From Phallusia mammillata (taxonomy: Eukaryota > Chordata > Ascidiacea > Phlebobranchia > Ascidiidae): DNA of 64,000 bases. How positions within the stretch are numbered: the stretch's first letter is position 1; the number at the start of each line of letters is the position of its first letter. The notes under the pieces were generated by a model. That model was not told where the DNA came from, made no database searches, and saw only the letters and a list, made by a program, of their open reading frames with translations. A program made the position numbers and the translations under genes. Shown piece after piece: positions 25,001 through 36,398 of this stretch. Location of the stretch: the NCBI GenBank assembly GCA_003260075.1, contig QLIY01000793.1:1-64000 (forward strand), given 5' to 3'.

Positions 25001-28000
25001 GACCATCTTCATGTGACAAACAACGAACACAGAAAACGCATACTCAACAAATTGGCAACAAGGAACTAGGCCGACTAAACGAAAATTTCAACCAAGTTTT
25101 TGTTTTTGAAAAAAGAAAATGTATCACACCGAAATCGAGCTACATGTAAAAAAATATCCACCTTCTCTAAAACAACATTTAAAGCGTAGATGGTTTGTAA
25201 AAACGTAATTATTTCGACCCTGGTGAGATAAAAATTCCACAGGTAACACCAATAACAGGTAAGACCTAGCCTAAATCTGAGTTAATCCCGCAAAGGTGTG
25301 TATAAACATGTGTACTTATTTGTGAAGTTTTAAGGCAGACAACAATGATCCGATTATTCTTGTATATAAATCGTGCGATTTGGTTCGTAGAAAACCAATC
25401 TAGGAAGTTACCAAATGCTACGTATTAAGTAGATTGTATAAAAGCAATGAGCTTTATTATAAAGGTAAGTGAGCAAAACCTGTTGGTTGCACTAGTCTTC
25501 ACGGCCAATCGCTTGTCACCGGCTGGATAGATATGACCTTACAAGATGATACAGTGTGTATATCTATAGCAGGCTTAAAAAGTCATTTATTATTCTGTTT
25601 AAGTAATTTGACACCATCAATGTATTTTTCAAATATAATGTGATTTAGGAGAGGTATAGTAATAATACAGTAGCAAAGCCTATTGGTTACACTAGTCTTC
25701 ACGGCTAATGGCTTGTCAACAGTTGGATATGACCTTACAAGTCGAAACTCTGTGTACATCTACAGCAGGGTAAATTGCAACCGTTAAAAAGTCATTCATT
25801 ATTTTTCTGAATTAATTTGGCATCATCAATGTGTTTTTCACATATAATGTGATTCAGGAGAGCCATTACCACCAAATGCTACTCATTAAGGGGGGGGGGA
25901 TTTTTCTGAATTAATTTGGCATCATCAATGTGTTTTTCAAATATAATGTGATTCAGGAGAGCCATTACCACCAAATGCTACTCATTAAGTACATTTCATA
26001 AAAACAGTAAGGCATTATTATAAAGATAAGTTAGTGTAGCCTGGATACACTAGTCTTTTCGGCCAATGTTGTATCACCAGCTTTGTGATATGCCCTTAGA
26101 GATCGACACACATACACTGTCTGCAATTAACCAGACCGCAACCTAAAAGTGTAATATAATACGTTTGAATCTTTTTGTATAATTTGGCATCACCATTACC
26201 TTATTCAAATAGAATCTATTTGTCTTTATATTAAAGTAGAATCGAATGACGTTCTCCGTTGTGATAATACACGCTAATCCATTGTCAGTTCGGCGGAGAG
26301 AGTAAAGCAGTTTTGAAGCATGTAATTTGTCCTTAATTACAGAACCAAATAACAACGTGCAGAATGAAAATTTGACATTCGTACAAGTATTATTATTAAC
26401 GATCTTCGTTCTATCGCTCATAACTTAATACTAAAGAAAGATCATGTTTGAAAACTGTTCTCAAGATTGAATGATTCGCGTTGATTCAAGTGGTTCAAAA
26501 CGCAATAATCTAAGAGAGATTTTGTTAAAATGGAACTTGAGCGTCAAAGTATACAACTCGGTAATAGCATCAGCGATTTGTCAAAATTTTAGATAAACAG
26601 TTCTTAGCTTTTTGAACAAGCATATCTAAACCTGAAATGTAGAACAAACAACACAAGGCTTTGCGAAAAATGTGACCCCTTGTTAATTGATGGACATTTC
26701 GTATTGAATAACGACCCTTGTTGCCGGAACGAAACCAAAAAACTGGTAAAAACAATTGGCGCGAGAAAAGAATGATTTTGTGAAATTAAAACTGCTTGAG
26801 AACGCCCGAAAACGAACTGCTTTCAGGTTTTTAAGAATAATACAGTAGAAGGATATACTAAGAGTTTCGTTTTAAACGTTGTTACAGCAACTTGCCAATA
26901 AACAATTTGAACACAGATGGCTCCCTTGGGCAACGATAAAAAACATGATTTTAGCGAATTTAACAACTAGACACTGGATGCTTTACGAGCGCCAGTTAAA
27001 TAAATTGCTACAGACAAAAAACATATTTTAACTAAACAGGGTTTTTTTTGCTACACAAGTTCTATGCCACCACTTTTTAAATAATAAGTTATCATTACAC
27101 ATATTTTATCACCCCGTTGGTGCCGGTTTGTAGCCGCGCAAGCTTGTCATACTGTTTTTTTATGCGTTTGTCGCTTTAAATGAAATTGTTCTTTCAATAT
27201 ATGCCATTATCCTGATAAAGGCGTCTTGCAAGGGATGTCGAAATGTCGATTTATTTATTATAAAACTGTTGGAAAAGCATTACTCGCTTTTACAGTATTA
27301 CACCTTCAACAAATCAGCCCTATTGTCCAATAAAAAATGCTTCGACACTTTAAAGTACAATGTGTGTATTTTCGGAGGCAGAATACGAAGCTAAAAGCGC
27401 CTAAAATGGCCAAAGTATAACAGCCTCTGATCTAGTCATATACAACAATGCCGTGTAAAAAGCACCTGGTGAGAATAAATGGAAATGGCGTTACACTGCT
27501 AGCTAGGAACCAGTATCGGTTACGACCTCTTCAGGTTCCAAGAAACAAAAGCGCCAAATTTGAGTCAAAAACCACATTCAAACTAGATTATAACCTTTGA
27601 AACAATTTGAACGCATTTGAGCACCCAACGATATTTTAAACACGGTTGGACAAGAATAAAGGACGAAAAATGTACAACTTTAACATTAACTATTAAAATT
27701 TAAACAAATTGAACATCAACTAATACAATTCATAGGTAAAGACATCTTAATGCAGACAGAAACAGATACTTGCAAAACAGATAAACCCTATAGACATTAT
27801 AAGAAGTATAAAAAACAAAGCGTTTAATTTCTGCACCGACATTTAAAGTTTATCAATGTAGGAGACATTTGATTTCAAGTTTTTACTTTGTACGTGACTT
27901 TCTTTCATCACGATGGGGGAAATTGTCGTGTGAGCGCACGTGATCAGCTAATCATGATGAGTCGAAGTCAGCTGATTAATTAATCGCAATGCACCGTTGT

Positions 28001-31000
28001 CACCTGGGCTGTGCAATTCAGCTTTACTAGTGGTCATATATGGTGCTTAACGCCATTTGATTGCAGACTATTTATGGAAATTTAATTGACGCTAAAACGA
28101 AGGTAAATGTGAAGAAGCCATCAATTTCACAAGTAATTAAACTATATACAGAATCCGTTACTGTAAATTGCCTTACACCAAGTAACGCTTTGAATAGGGG
28201 TGGCAATTTATTATTTTGTCTTATATTGTTACGATAAAAGTGTTTCAATTTGGCAATATCTAAACCTCGAACAATGTTAAAGGATTGTTGTCTCTAATAC
28301 AATAATTTTGTAACAACGACAAAGGTGATTGGGCAAAGCATTGAAAAAAAAGTCAAGTTAAAAACACAAAACTAAAAAGCATTTTGTTTAAATCAACATG
28401 AATTTTATGTATTTTTATGTTAGTCCTAACTATGTCTGTTTGCATTATACTGTGGTTTGTTAATTTAGTTTTTAATATTTGACATTTTGTATGTTGTTTT
28501 TACAATTATTCTTTTCAAACAGTGATTTGAAATACTGCTGGATTTCCAGTTGCTTGAACATGTCAGAATTTCAAAGGTGTAGCTGTAATGTGTTTTTTTT
28601 TACTCAGAATTTGGCACTGTAGTTCCCTGGAATATGACCTCATGGTCACTCTCACTCATACAGGGTTCTTGCTAGTAGAAGGAAGTAATACGTAATTTCC
28701 GTTCGTTTTCATAGGTAGTTTTTACAGGGCATTGTTATAATAGATGACCACTGGCTACTATCTCACATTTTTTATATTAAGCGAAACAAAAATAAGGAAG
28801 AATTTGCAGCAAAACTACCAAACCTTTTTAAAAACACAATATCATATAAGCACAAATTTATTTACTTATTTCATGAACGAATTACGTCATGTAACAGCTG
28901 TGTAACAAACAAGGTGATATCCCGAATGTAAACGGATAATTATCGATTTGCTAATTGTTAACAAACCGCATGTTGACCAAAATTCGACACCAATGACTTG
29001 AACCACCAACAACCCGGCAAAATACTTTTCAATTGGCTTGTCAACAACCGCGTTTATGCGCAAAACGTGACTGAAAAACCATTCTCATTCAATGGTGCAA
29101 GTATGGAAGGAGAAACATCGGTCGTTTAAAAGTCTTGTAGAAAACGTGATGACTCATCAAATGGGTCGATTTATCGGATTGTACAAGACGGCCTAAAACG
29201 TCTGTTTTATGAAATTCCCTTACGAAGGATTGAAAACAGATGCGAGCTAGTGTTTGCGTTGAGTTGTGGCGTGCTTGCGTTTATTTTTCCACTTCGTTTA
29301 TCGCGCACTGTACTACGCGCATTCAGTGTTATTTACCCTGATGGGGGGGGGGGATTCGAAATATAAATACTCTGGAACCTTGATAGCTTAAATATAGATG
29401 TGAACCACATGTTTTAAGTTTCAATTTACGGTTTTCCTTCCTCAGGACACTTCGACTCACCCAAATTTTGCATAACATATTATACCTATTTGTAATAAAG
29501 ATATAGAACACATTAGAGAGGCGGGATAAAGGTTGTATGGAGCCTTGGCTCTGACTTGAAAACGGGGCCCAGTCATACATAAGAGTACATATAAAACTGT
29601 ATCTAATTGGGCAAAAACAGTAAAACATTTGGCGGACCCAACTGTAAACCAGTCAGTGCCATTATTCTGTGTTAACAATTCAAGTGGGTGTCATGAAAAC
29701 CCAAACTACTTGTTTTCCAAACAACACGTTTCAGCACAAATTGACTCATTTCAAAGTTTTGACGCGCATTCCTTACTACAGGTCGAGTGATGCCGCTGTT
29801 AGGCGAAAAATAAACAAGAGAAGCTTGTTGATTATGTAAATGATGAATTGCTGGACGCGTTAGCTAGGATTGGCAGACGTGGAATGCGGAAAAGCCAGAC
29901 GGATGCATTTCCTTAAAACCGACATCTGGCTTGGCTACATGTTAACCGAAAGCATATGATTGACAACACTTAAGAAGCGCAAAATTACGGGTTTGTATGG
30001 CGAGATATAACTAAAGATTTAGTGTCATCAAAATTGTTCAGCTTGCAACACACCAACATACAATCCTATTCACACTTATATTGTTCACACTTTACAGGCA
30101 AAACATAGTTATTTTACGAAAACTTGCTTAGATGTGATAGATAGGACTGCTTTTGGTAACAAAACAGAATAAAGTCCACGTATTGTTATGCACGCTCGCA
30201 TTTCATCATGACCTAACATGCGCGACTTTACAAAAGCAAATCTTTTGGCAGATACAGTTTTAAGGTATTTAATCCAAGTCAAGGTTGCGAAACACTGATT
30301 AGGCAGACCATGACTTTTGCCACGTTACACCATATTCTTGACAAAGTGCTAACAGAGCCGATTTTAAATGCATGTTGCTATTCAATATTACGACATTTTT
30401 TGTTGTTGCACCAGGTCATGCGACATATGGTTGTTGGGCAAGACGGCAATGATTTATGCGGTGCTTATAAAATGTGATTACTTCAGCTGTTTACTTGCAA
30501 GTTTTCTGTGCCCGCAGGCTAACCATGGCCCGTGAACTCACTCATTGCAGGCAAAACAACATGCTTGCGCTTGTGGGTGTTTAATACGGAAGTAGTATTG
30601 GCGTGTTTATGTCAATGTGTAAGGGTCAAATTACAGCTAAAAACATCTGGAAAAGAGTCATCAATGTAGTCACCAAAGAACCTCTCTACTTTTTTTAAAT
30701 GTCCAAAACATGTTCTTAAGTTCAGAAAATCAATTACTAAGACTGTGAGTAATAATGCGCACAATGTGTCAATTTTGTGCTGCTTGTGATTACAATTATT
30801 AACAGCAAGCTTAAACAACGATTATATAAGCCCCTGTTGTCGACTGTTATAGCACAACGATTATGTGTGCCTCTGTTGTCAAAATCATAAGTTCGGTGCC
30901 TGGTGGTATTATTTTTAAATCCAACCAATTGACCAACCCTATTTTGACGGCAAAATTAATCAGTATATGCGGTACGTGCGTTATCCTGAGCATTGCTCCA

Positions 31001-34000
31001 ACCCCGTGAAATCTGATGTGTTAAACTAAATTGAAGTCACCAAAAAACGATACATTAAATTTCAAGCTAAGCAATCCCTAAGCCCTGACAATGAAACAAA
31101 ATGTCAGCATGTCAAAAAAATACAAGTATGTGTCAACACGTTTGGACTTAACTGTGTCAACGACAAGCATTTTTCCAGATCCCGAACAGACCCTTTAATT
31201 ACAGCGGAAATCAATGGCCATTACAGTGTGACGTAAGGCTGGAGGTTGGGAGACCGGCCTTCAACGAAAATTCACCGAAATAGCCTTAACGTGATGTAAG
31301 ATCACATGATTTGCTCAACTGCTAATTGGGAATTTATCCTTGGTTGAGCGTTTTGAGTCATAAACGATTTGAAAGAACAAGACAAAATTAAGTTTAAGAC
31401 CAAATTTCAGCACAGAAATGTGTAGATAAACTATAATAAAAGCAATAAAGAGAAAATCGAATCAATTGTCACAATTATGTTCAGAATTTAAGACCAATAT
31501 TCAACTGAGAAATGTAAAAAAAAAAAATTTGAACAGTAATGACAAAAACGCAATAAAGACTGCTGTTACGCCTGTACTTAAAATTAACAGATTTGGGAAT
31601 CCCCTGACATTTTAAATAGAGTTGCTACATTTACAAATATAGTATGAGCAACCAGCCAGGAAGGAAAGACACAACCTTCACCACTGCTAAATTTGTAAAC
31701 CAATGTTTTCGCCAAAAACCACAGTCCATATTCAGTAACCTGTCCTTGCCTGAAATTTACATTTTGGTGGGCGAAACATCAGCACAATTACAAGTTCCTA
31801 CAAAACAACTAGTAATTTGTTTAGCGTCACACCACAAATTTGTTAAACTAACTTTACTGTTTACAACAGATAGTTGGACTGCCCTACAGAATGGCTGTGT
31901 TTTACAGAAAACTAAAGTATTTGGTAATTAAAAAGCAATAAACGTCCACAAGAAGTGTTGAAACCAAAGCAAACCACTATAAAACTGACATAACTAAGAA
32001 TAAGACAATCAAGTAGATTTAAACTTGCTTATCATACCACTAACTCTTAAATTCCTTTTAATGGCTTAACAAATTTATGCCAAAAGGTATTTTTTGAGTT
32101 ACACGTGGTCATGCTTCTGCAAATTTTGTTTAAAAAACAAATATAATTTAGTTGTTCTTACCCTGATGAAGGAGCCATGAGGCAATCGACATCCCTTGGG
32201 CATGAGCAGTCAGGCGTATCGTGGTTCATCCCAAAATTATGTCCCATCTCATGAGCTATCGTTGCGGCAACCTTCACTGTAGCGCTCTTGTCCTAAAACC
32301 AAGTAATAACTTCAAGAACTATTCAAGGAGGCTAACATATTCCATTTAAAGGACAAACAAGGTACTAGATTTTAGTGTTGGACTAGTTTTGACACCATTT
32401 GGAGTTTGGATTAAAAAATATTTTTGTAAAGGGTCACAGACTATGTGGTTTTAGATGGTAGAAAATTCAACAAATCTTTTACAGACTCATATATATCTGA
32501 CTTAAGAGCATTAAAAACACTGGTCTACATCAAATATATATACTTAGACTTCATTAGCATGTAAACCCCTGTAAACCAAGTTTCGATAATTGAAAGGTCC
32601 ACCAATTAACTACACATACTGAAATTGTTAAAAATTGTGTTTCTTTACACAAGAAACATTGATATACAAGTTCTGAAAGTAGTGCAGAAAACAGTAATGT
32701 AAAATCACAGCAGCAGTGCATACCTCATTGACACCTCCTGATCTTGTTCCGCACATTGTTCCAACTGTTGCCATGCCAATTGTGGCCCCGTCAAAATTGT
32801 TGCCGTATAATAACTGAACATTGTCAACAAAAACCCATGGAGAATCTGGTGGGTCCGACTTGATTTTCTTTTGTCGATAACTCAAGAACTCATTCAGCAC
32901 CTACATTGTAATGTTAAGCAAAAGCCTTGTACATAGTGTTTATAGCAGTGGTTCCTAACTCCCAGTAAAAATAATATCGTGGACCATTTCTTTTTGGAGC
33001 AAGAATAAAGTACACATACGAAACAACCATTTCGGCCTGAAACACAATTCTTTGAAATCGATTTTCAAGAAGTGAGATACAATTATTCTTTTAACGTGTA
33101 ATATTAGTTTATCACCAAATATAGTGGACACCTTGTGGACCCTCCAAAAAGTCAGCATGGACCACCAGTTGTGAACCACTGGTTTATGGTTTTGCCTACC
33201 TATATTAAAAAACTATGAAACCTATTATAACAGTAAAACCTATTATGATCTAATACAAAACTTTATATTAGATCATAATAGGTTCTACTCTTATGTAATA
33301 TGTTGACAAAAAAATGGAAAAGTTTTATTCACTGCCTTAATAACATTAAAGTTCATTTGTTACTCTTTTTTTACTTCACACAGCAACAAAAATGTAAGGC
33401 TTTTTGCAAAGATTACTATGTTACAAAGAAAAATGATCTTTGCTTATGTGGTTAATTACAAAAAAATCTCATGTTTGTCAACGTTGGTTAAGTTGAATCA
33501 TGCAGAAAATTGCCTGTGGCAAGTGCACCTACCTCTTGTGCGTTGGTCTTGAACGGAATTTTGTCAGTCTTTGTCCAAGCCTCAATGTTGGAAAGGGCCA
33601 CTCTGACGCCCAACAAACGATAATATGAATCAAGAATATTTGCAATTTCCTTAATCCTATGATCGAGGTCAAGGCGATCATATTTCTTGGTCTGTATATG
33701 AGATAAGTTGTTTTGCAGACCAAATAAATGAAGCTTTCACTGAACAATGTACATAATAAGCAACAGTACATTGTTTGCACAATGCCAGTGTTTTTACATA
33801 TACTATTCTTGATTCATTTGTTAAAATGTTATGTGATTACTGTACATGTGTATATTTACACAGCATATGTCAGTGTTTCCCAACCAATGGGTCGCGACCC
33901 AAAGTTGGGTCGCCTGAAAATTCTGTTGGGTTGCCTGTTTTTGTGACAAGAACATCTACTATTTGACTTCATTTCGTAGCGTTATTATTTTATTTCACAT

Positions 34001-36398
34001 GACTTTAAATTGTTGCCTAATAATCACATGCATATTTTTATTTTGGCAATAACTCACCACTGCATTATCAGCCACCACCATAAGCTCAACAAATTTTTTC
34101 TCCGATGACACAGCTCGCTTGCTTCTTGAATGCATAGTTTTATCTGTGAAACAACACATATACAACCAGTTAAAATATGTTTTAGCAAAAGCATAGAAAT
34201 CTGTTTAGATGCAAGTTACCATAGGCCAATATGTTAAGTCGTTAACCAACTACATTATTATCATAAACATAAAACTTACACATAATATTTTAAACAAAAC
34301 CAAATATTAACTTGTGAAAAACAATAACTATTGGAACAGCAGCATTGCATTGATAAACACTAAGGTAAAATAATTATATACTTGATGACATCCATGCTTT
34401 GTTCAGCATTGTCACAAAGTCATGTGCATCATGAGTTCCACATGAACCACCAAGTTCATTTTTGTCATTGAGATGATATGCAGTATGTATGTCATTGTTA
34501 AAATATGATGAATTTGATCCCTTTCTGACTGGTTCAAAGACTATTGTTTTACCATCCATAAAAATTGCACCACTGTCAAAAAACAAATTATTAAATGAAG
34601 GTTTAAAGGGAATAAATGATGTTGCACAGGTACTACTAACAATATGACAATTTATATTTGTAATAAACCAATTTTTTTCTTATCACCCTTATTAGGATCA
34701 TATATGCAGACTATACACTAAAGACAAGCAAAAAGTAATTCCATTCCTGAATGAAGAAATAAGGGGGGGGGGTTGGTTCAAAGACTATTGTTTTGCCATC
34801 CATAAAAATTGCACCACTGTCAAAAAAAAATTATTAAATGAAGGTTTGAAAGGTGTAAATGATGTCGCACTGGTACTACTAACAAATATCAATACCACAA
34901 TTTATATTTGTAATAAAACACTTTTTTTCTTATCATCCCAATTAGGATCATATATGCAGACTACACACTAAAGACAAGCAAAAAGTAATTCCATTCCTGA
35001 ATGAAGAAATAACCATAATGCCCATGTTTAAATGCATTATTTAAAAGAAACTGCTTGGAATTGTTATGTACACTTAGCAACAAAATACATCTTTTTGCAA
35101 GCATACCTTAATCCATAACATGTGCTCATTACAACAAGACTGTTTTTAATCCCCTTAACCGATCCTTGATAATAACAATGGTTTCTCTCCTGAAAGCAAC
35201 AATTTGAAGTTGACGAAACATAGAAACTTAAAAATACTGTTGCTGCCAGGCATAATGTATCAACAAAATTTCAGCTCTTCCGGCAGTTTTTTTTTGTGTG
35301 TGTTTCGCCGCCATTTTCGCTTTACAAATACTTGTGTTTGCAATTTATGTCATTACCCTGATGAAGTTGTTTCGTATGGGACATCGAAAAGTTGGCATAT
35401 TAGAATAAAAAAAAACTGCCGGAAGAGCTGAAATTTTGTTGATAGAAACTTAAAGTTGTTGAGATCTTGGAAGGCCAAAGATAATAAGACACACAGACTA
35501 ATAGGCACAGTAAAAATATGAATTGTTATTTGCATTTCTCGCCCCTTTTTTGTTTTGGGAATTTTGGGTTAACTTGGAGTGTTATCACCATGATGAAGGT
35601 GACTGTTGAATAGGCTATTGAAACATCAGTTAAAACACTGCATTAGCCAGAAGATAGTTATTTAGTATATATTTAGATGTTGTTAGCAGCAAGTAAAATC
35701 AAGCAGTCACTGTTGTTGTTAGTTAAATACTGACCTTAGTAGAAGGTCTATGCATTTGCAAGACATCGTCATCATCAAAAGTTGTTGTTGAAAATGTGCG
35801 AGGTAGAAGTTCTTCATTTATTGACATATCTAATTCATACCGACTACCATTGACTTCGAACACAAAGAATGTGTCACGATGGTGAAGTCCAGTGGTCTGC
35901 AAATAAAAACCACTCAGATACACCATACACACTGTTTAAACATTTGCACACTCAAAATGTTTAATGTCAAACTGTTGTTACTTTTGTGTGATTTAAGTTT
36001 TCTACTTTTGAAACTGATTTTTGTGGTTTATAAAATCTACTGTATTTAGGAATGTTTCTCTACCTTAGAGCTAGTAAGAAACTTCTTTTCACTGACAAAA
36101 ACACATAAAATCTTCTTACATTATCAAACAAAGTACTTAGTCCAGATTTTCTTCTGGTATATTTTCCATCATGAAATTGTAATGGCTTAAAAAGGTGATA
36201 TCCTGGTTGGTAATTGTCAACTGTAAAGAATACATGACAAATTTAATAAAACTGAAATTTTATAAACAAAAACAATCCAACCAAAATCCAATTTACTGGT
36301 TTACCTGACAAACTGGAATGTGCATCAATTTCAATTTCTTCATATGCGAACGTGATGCTTAGCAAGAATGAAATACAAATACATATGGATAGTTTCAT
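11430..36398 (-). CDS. Membrane ADAM metalloprotease-disintegrin, meltrin-like (ADAM12/19/33 type)
   Basis: A cell-surface zinc protease for ectodomain shedding. Twenty coding exons run from 36305-36398 to 11430-11636 and give 1,102 codons with every phase closing. In order: signal peptide (M at 36398); prodomain with 'NHCYYQG' and a cysteine-switch-like 'GGSCGTH'; furin site SRSKR (34058-34143); catalytic domain with the HExxHxxGxxHD zinc site '[12 protein letters not shown]' (32162-32292); disintegrin (24499-24687, 22967-23129) with '[10 protein letters not shown]' and 'ECDLPEFC'; cysteine-rich exons 22113-22227, 21546-21654, 21058-21256 and 20659-20727; EGF (17497-17608) with '[10 protein letters not shown]' and then 'GGSIDSGP'; one transmembrane helix (15188-15317). 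The tail of about 340 residues uses exons 13025-13164, 11935-12626 and 11430-11636 and is rich in PxxP. All catalytic residues are present. The 'GGS-DSGP' linker and long SH3-binding tail favour ADAM12/19/33; one-to-one orthology cannot be settled here. One intron (24688-32161) is about 7.5 kb. Confidence 0.95.
11935..12626 (-). other. Proline-rich repetitive cytoplasmic-tail exon of the ADAM gene
   Basis: A single 692-base exon encodes about 230 residues that are mostly P, A, Q, K and V. It includes three head-to-tail copies of a module of about 15 residues: '[13 protein letters not shown]', '[13 protein letters not shown]' and '[10 protein letters not shown]'. Another stretch repeats '[14 protein letters not shown]'. 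It contains many PxxP and +xxPxxP-like SH3 ligands. The plus-strand open frames over it are mirror-image artefacts of the skewed composition. Confidence 0.85.
13283..13722. mobile_element. hAT-type non-autonomous element in an ADAM intron
   Basis: It begins CAGTGGTTCTTAAC and ends GTTGAGAACCACTG, an inverted pair. The internal end sequence (GTGGACCACCCAAAAAG) is shared with the element at 32946-33181, so the two belong to one family. The flanking 8-mers do not match well, so the insertion is old or its ends have been modified. Confidence 0.7.
15377..15480 (-). other. Duplicate fragment of the ADAM transmembrane exon after a poly-G join
   Basis: A near copy of the transmembrane exon and its 3' splice site (compare 15228-15340) follows 12 G at 15361-15372. 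It lacks the exon's 3' end and donor, so it cannot be used as a full exon. It is most likely an assembly duplication rather than a mutually exclusive exon. Confidence 0.65.
15530..15836. repeat. 21-bp minisatellite, first block (ADAM intron)
   Basis: Imperfect tandem copies of a 21-bp unit of the type 'TATGGTTTGTATGGTTGAGTA', in the intron between the EGF and transmembrane exons. Since 21 is a multiple of 3 and the unit lacks stops in several frames, long false open frames appear on both strands. Confidence 0.9.
15837..16178 (-). mobile_element. Truncated hAT-type element inside the minisatellite
   Basis: It starts CAGTGGTCTTCAACC, preceded by GTTTATAT. Its sequence matches the reverse complement of the right part of the element at 16698-17267, including the paired 'CCCCAAGTGGGGTCGCC' block. 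It stops at a 10-G join (16179-16188), so its far end is missing. Confidence 0.7.
16189..16690. repeat. 21-bp minisatellite, second block
   Basis: About 23 further copies of the same 21-bp unit, alternating GTGTATATGG and GAGTATATGG variants. It follows the poly-G join at 16179-16188 and is probably continuous with the first block in the real genome. Open frames of 121-165 codons here are composed of 7-residue repeats and are not genes. Confidence 0.9.
16698..17267 (+). mobile_element. 570-bp hAT-type non-autonomous element
   Basis: The terminal inverted repeats are CAGTGGTCTTCAACC and GGTTGAAGACCACTG, both followed internally by GCGACCCC-type sequence. The right side is followed by GTTTATAT (17268-17275), the same octamer that precedes the truncated copy at 15837. 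The left flank (TCATATGG) does not match. The 36 bases after the element also occur just before it (16661-16696), suggesting an allelic misjoin here. No protein is encoded. Confidence 0.75.
17840..20470. repeat. Roughly 125-bp tandem satellite with unique arm and internal N gap
   Basis: From about 18125 to 20330 the sequence repeats a unit of about 123-128 bases. The unit carries 'CAGGGTGAAACACAACAATC' and 'TCATCCAAATCGGACATTG', with diverged copies around 18234, 18360, 19640, 19763, 19889, 20018, 20144 and 20267. The left arm (17840-18379) is repeated almost base for base at 19244-19783, on the other side of 863 N. That is the signature of a failed overlap. The right edge shares a block with the first 45 bases of the window. 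It lies in an ADAM intron. Confidence 0.85.
18381..19243. other. Assembly gap (863 N)
   Basis: Unknown bases inside the satellite. The two flanks duplicate each other, so the true distance may be zero or negative. Confidence 0.98.
21987..22046. other. 60-base poly-G tract (probable artefact)
   Basis: An uninterrupted run of about 60 G lies in the ADAM intron just below the exon at 22113-22227. No other tract of this length occurs except at 41401, where G replaces coding sequence. It is therefore probably a filler or a no-signal base-calling artefact. Confidence 0.7.
22493..22680. repeat. Direct duplication around a poly-G join
   Basis: The sequence 'TTTCCTGTGACGAAATTAAG' and the following 80 bases or so appear before and again after 11 G at 22573-22583, with small indels. 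It is intronic and probably an allelic join. Confidence 0.7.
23750..24150 (+). repeat. 5'-truncated tRNA-derived SINE interrupted by a MITE
   Basis: It carries the T-arm 'GTGGGTTCGAATCCCACCGC' and then the body also seen in the 3.0-3.2 kb SINE, including 'CTAGACTTTTCTAGC' and 'GCCATATGG'. The body resumes at about 24077 with 'GCCATATGGGAATGCTTGG'. The tRNA 5' half is missing. The hAT-type element at 23816-24031 sits inside, so the SINE is the older insertion. Confidence 0.7.
23816..24031. mobile_element. hAT-type MITE nested in a SINE
   Basis: It starts CAGTGGTTCTCAAAC and ends with the decayed inverted match GTTTCGAGAACTACTA. Flanking octamers CCATATGG and CCTTAGGG agree at 6 of 8 positions. 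The interior contains paired GCGACGC blocks. No coding capacity. Confidence 0.7.
24900..25040. repeat. Direct duplication around a poly-G join
   Basis: About 60 bases containing 'TTTTCTGGAGTTGACCATCT' flank 10 G at 24969-24978 on both sides. It is intronic and a likely join artefact. Confidence 0.7.
25440..26130. repeat. Three diverged tandem copies of a roughly 200-bp unit
   Basis: Units marked by 'CACTAGTCTTCACGGCYAAT' start near 25488, 25687 and 26048. Each is followed by a 'CATCAATGTRTTTTTCA' segment. A 9-G join at 25891 adds an extra duplicated stretch to the third unit. They lie in the large ADAM intron. The family is unidentified. Confidence 0.7.
26150..32161. other. Remainder of the large ADAM intron
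   Basis: About 6 kb of A/T-rich intron between the disintegrin and catalytic exons. Besides the hairpin element at 27.1 kb and a poly-G tract at 29343, I see no exon, RNA gene or intact transposon. An open frame at 31644-31931 on the plus strand has no recognisable domain. The neighbouring ADAM exons join in phase without it, so no ADAM exon is missing here. Confidence 0.6.
27130..27290 (+). repeat. Dispersed element with conserved hairpin (relative of the 35.26-kb element)
   Basis: The arrangement is a GTCGCTTTA-type block, an A/T-rich spacer, then 'CCTGATAAAGGCGTCT', an inverted partner and CGAAATGTCG. This parallels the interior of the inverted-repeat element at 35260-35442. GCGTCT pairs with GGATGT with G-U pairs. 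The flanks carry no clear inverted ends. Confidence 0.45.
32946..33181. mobile_element. 236-bp hAT-type MITE in an ADAM intron
   Basis: Its ends are CAGTGGTTCCTAAC and GTTGTGAACCACTG, an imperfect inverted pair. Flanking octamers GTTTATAG (32938-32945) and GTTTATGG (33182-33189) match at 7 of 8. The terminal GTGGACC blocks are shared with the element at 13283-13722. Confidence 0.85.
33874..33945 (+). mobile_element. Solo hAT-like terminus
   Basis: CAGTGTTTCCCAACC followed by 'GGGTCGCGACCCAAAGTTGG' resembles the ends of the other hAT-type elements here. I could not find an inverted partner nearby, so it is a fragment. Confidence 0.45.
34560..35030. repeat. Duplication of an ADAM exon edge and intron around a poly-G join
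   Basis: The 3'-splice side of the exon at 34382-34572 and about 190 bases of upstream intron recur after 10 G at 34763-34772 with a few differences. The second copy lacks most of the exon. It is a probable allelic join and not an alternative exon. Confidence 0.7.
35260..35442 (+). mobile_element. 183-bp inverted-repeat element with TA target duplication
   Basis: Its two ends are near-perfect inverted repeats of about 35 bases, starting TCAACAAAATTTCAGCTC and ending GAGCTGAAATTTTGTTGA. TA lies on each side (35258-35259 and 35443-35444), as for Tc1/mariner-type insertions. Its interior holds CTGATGA, then a hairpin (TGTTTC pairing with GGGACA), then CGAAA, a layout reminiscent of the hammerhead core. 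It is in an ADAM intron. Confidence 0.75.

Noticed and set aside
31644-31931. 95-codon plus-strand frame in the large ADAM intron
   Set aside because: No known domain, and the ADAM exons join in phase without it on the other strand.
32161-32180. CCTGATGAAGG resembling the hairpin repeat family
   Set aside because: Here it is the 3' end of the ADAM catalytic exon (minus strand, MAPSSG); coincidence.
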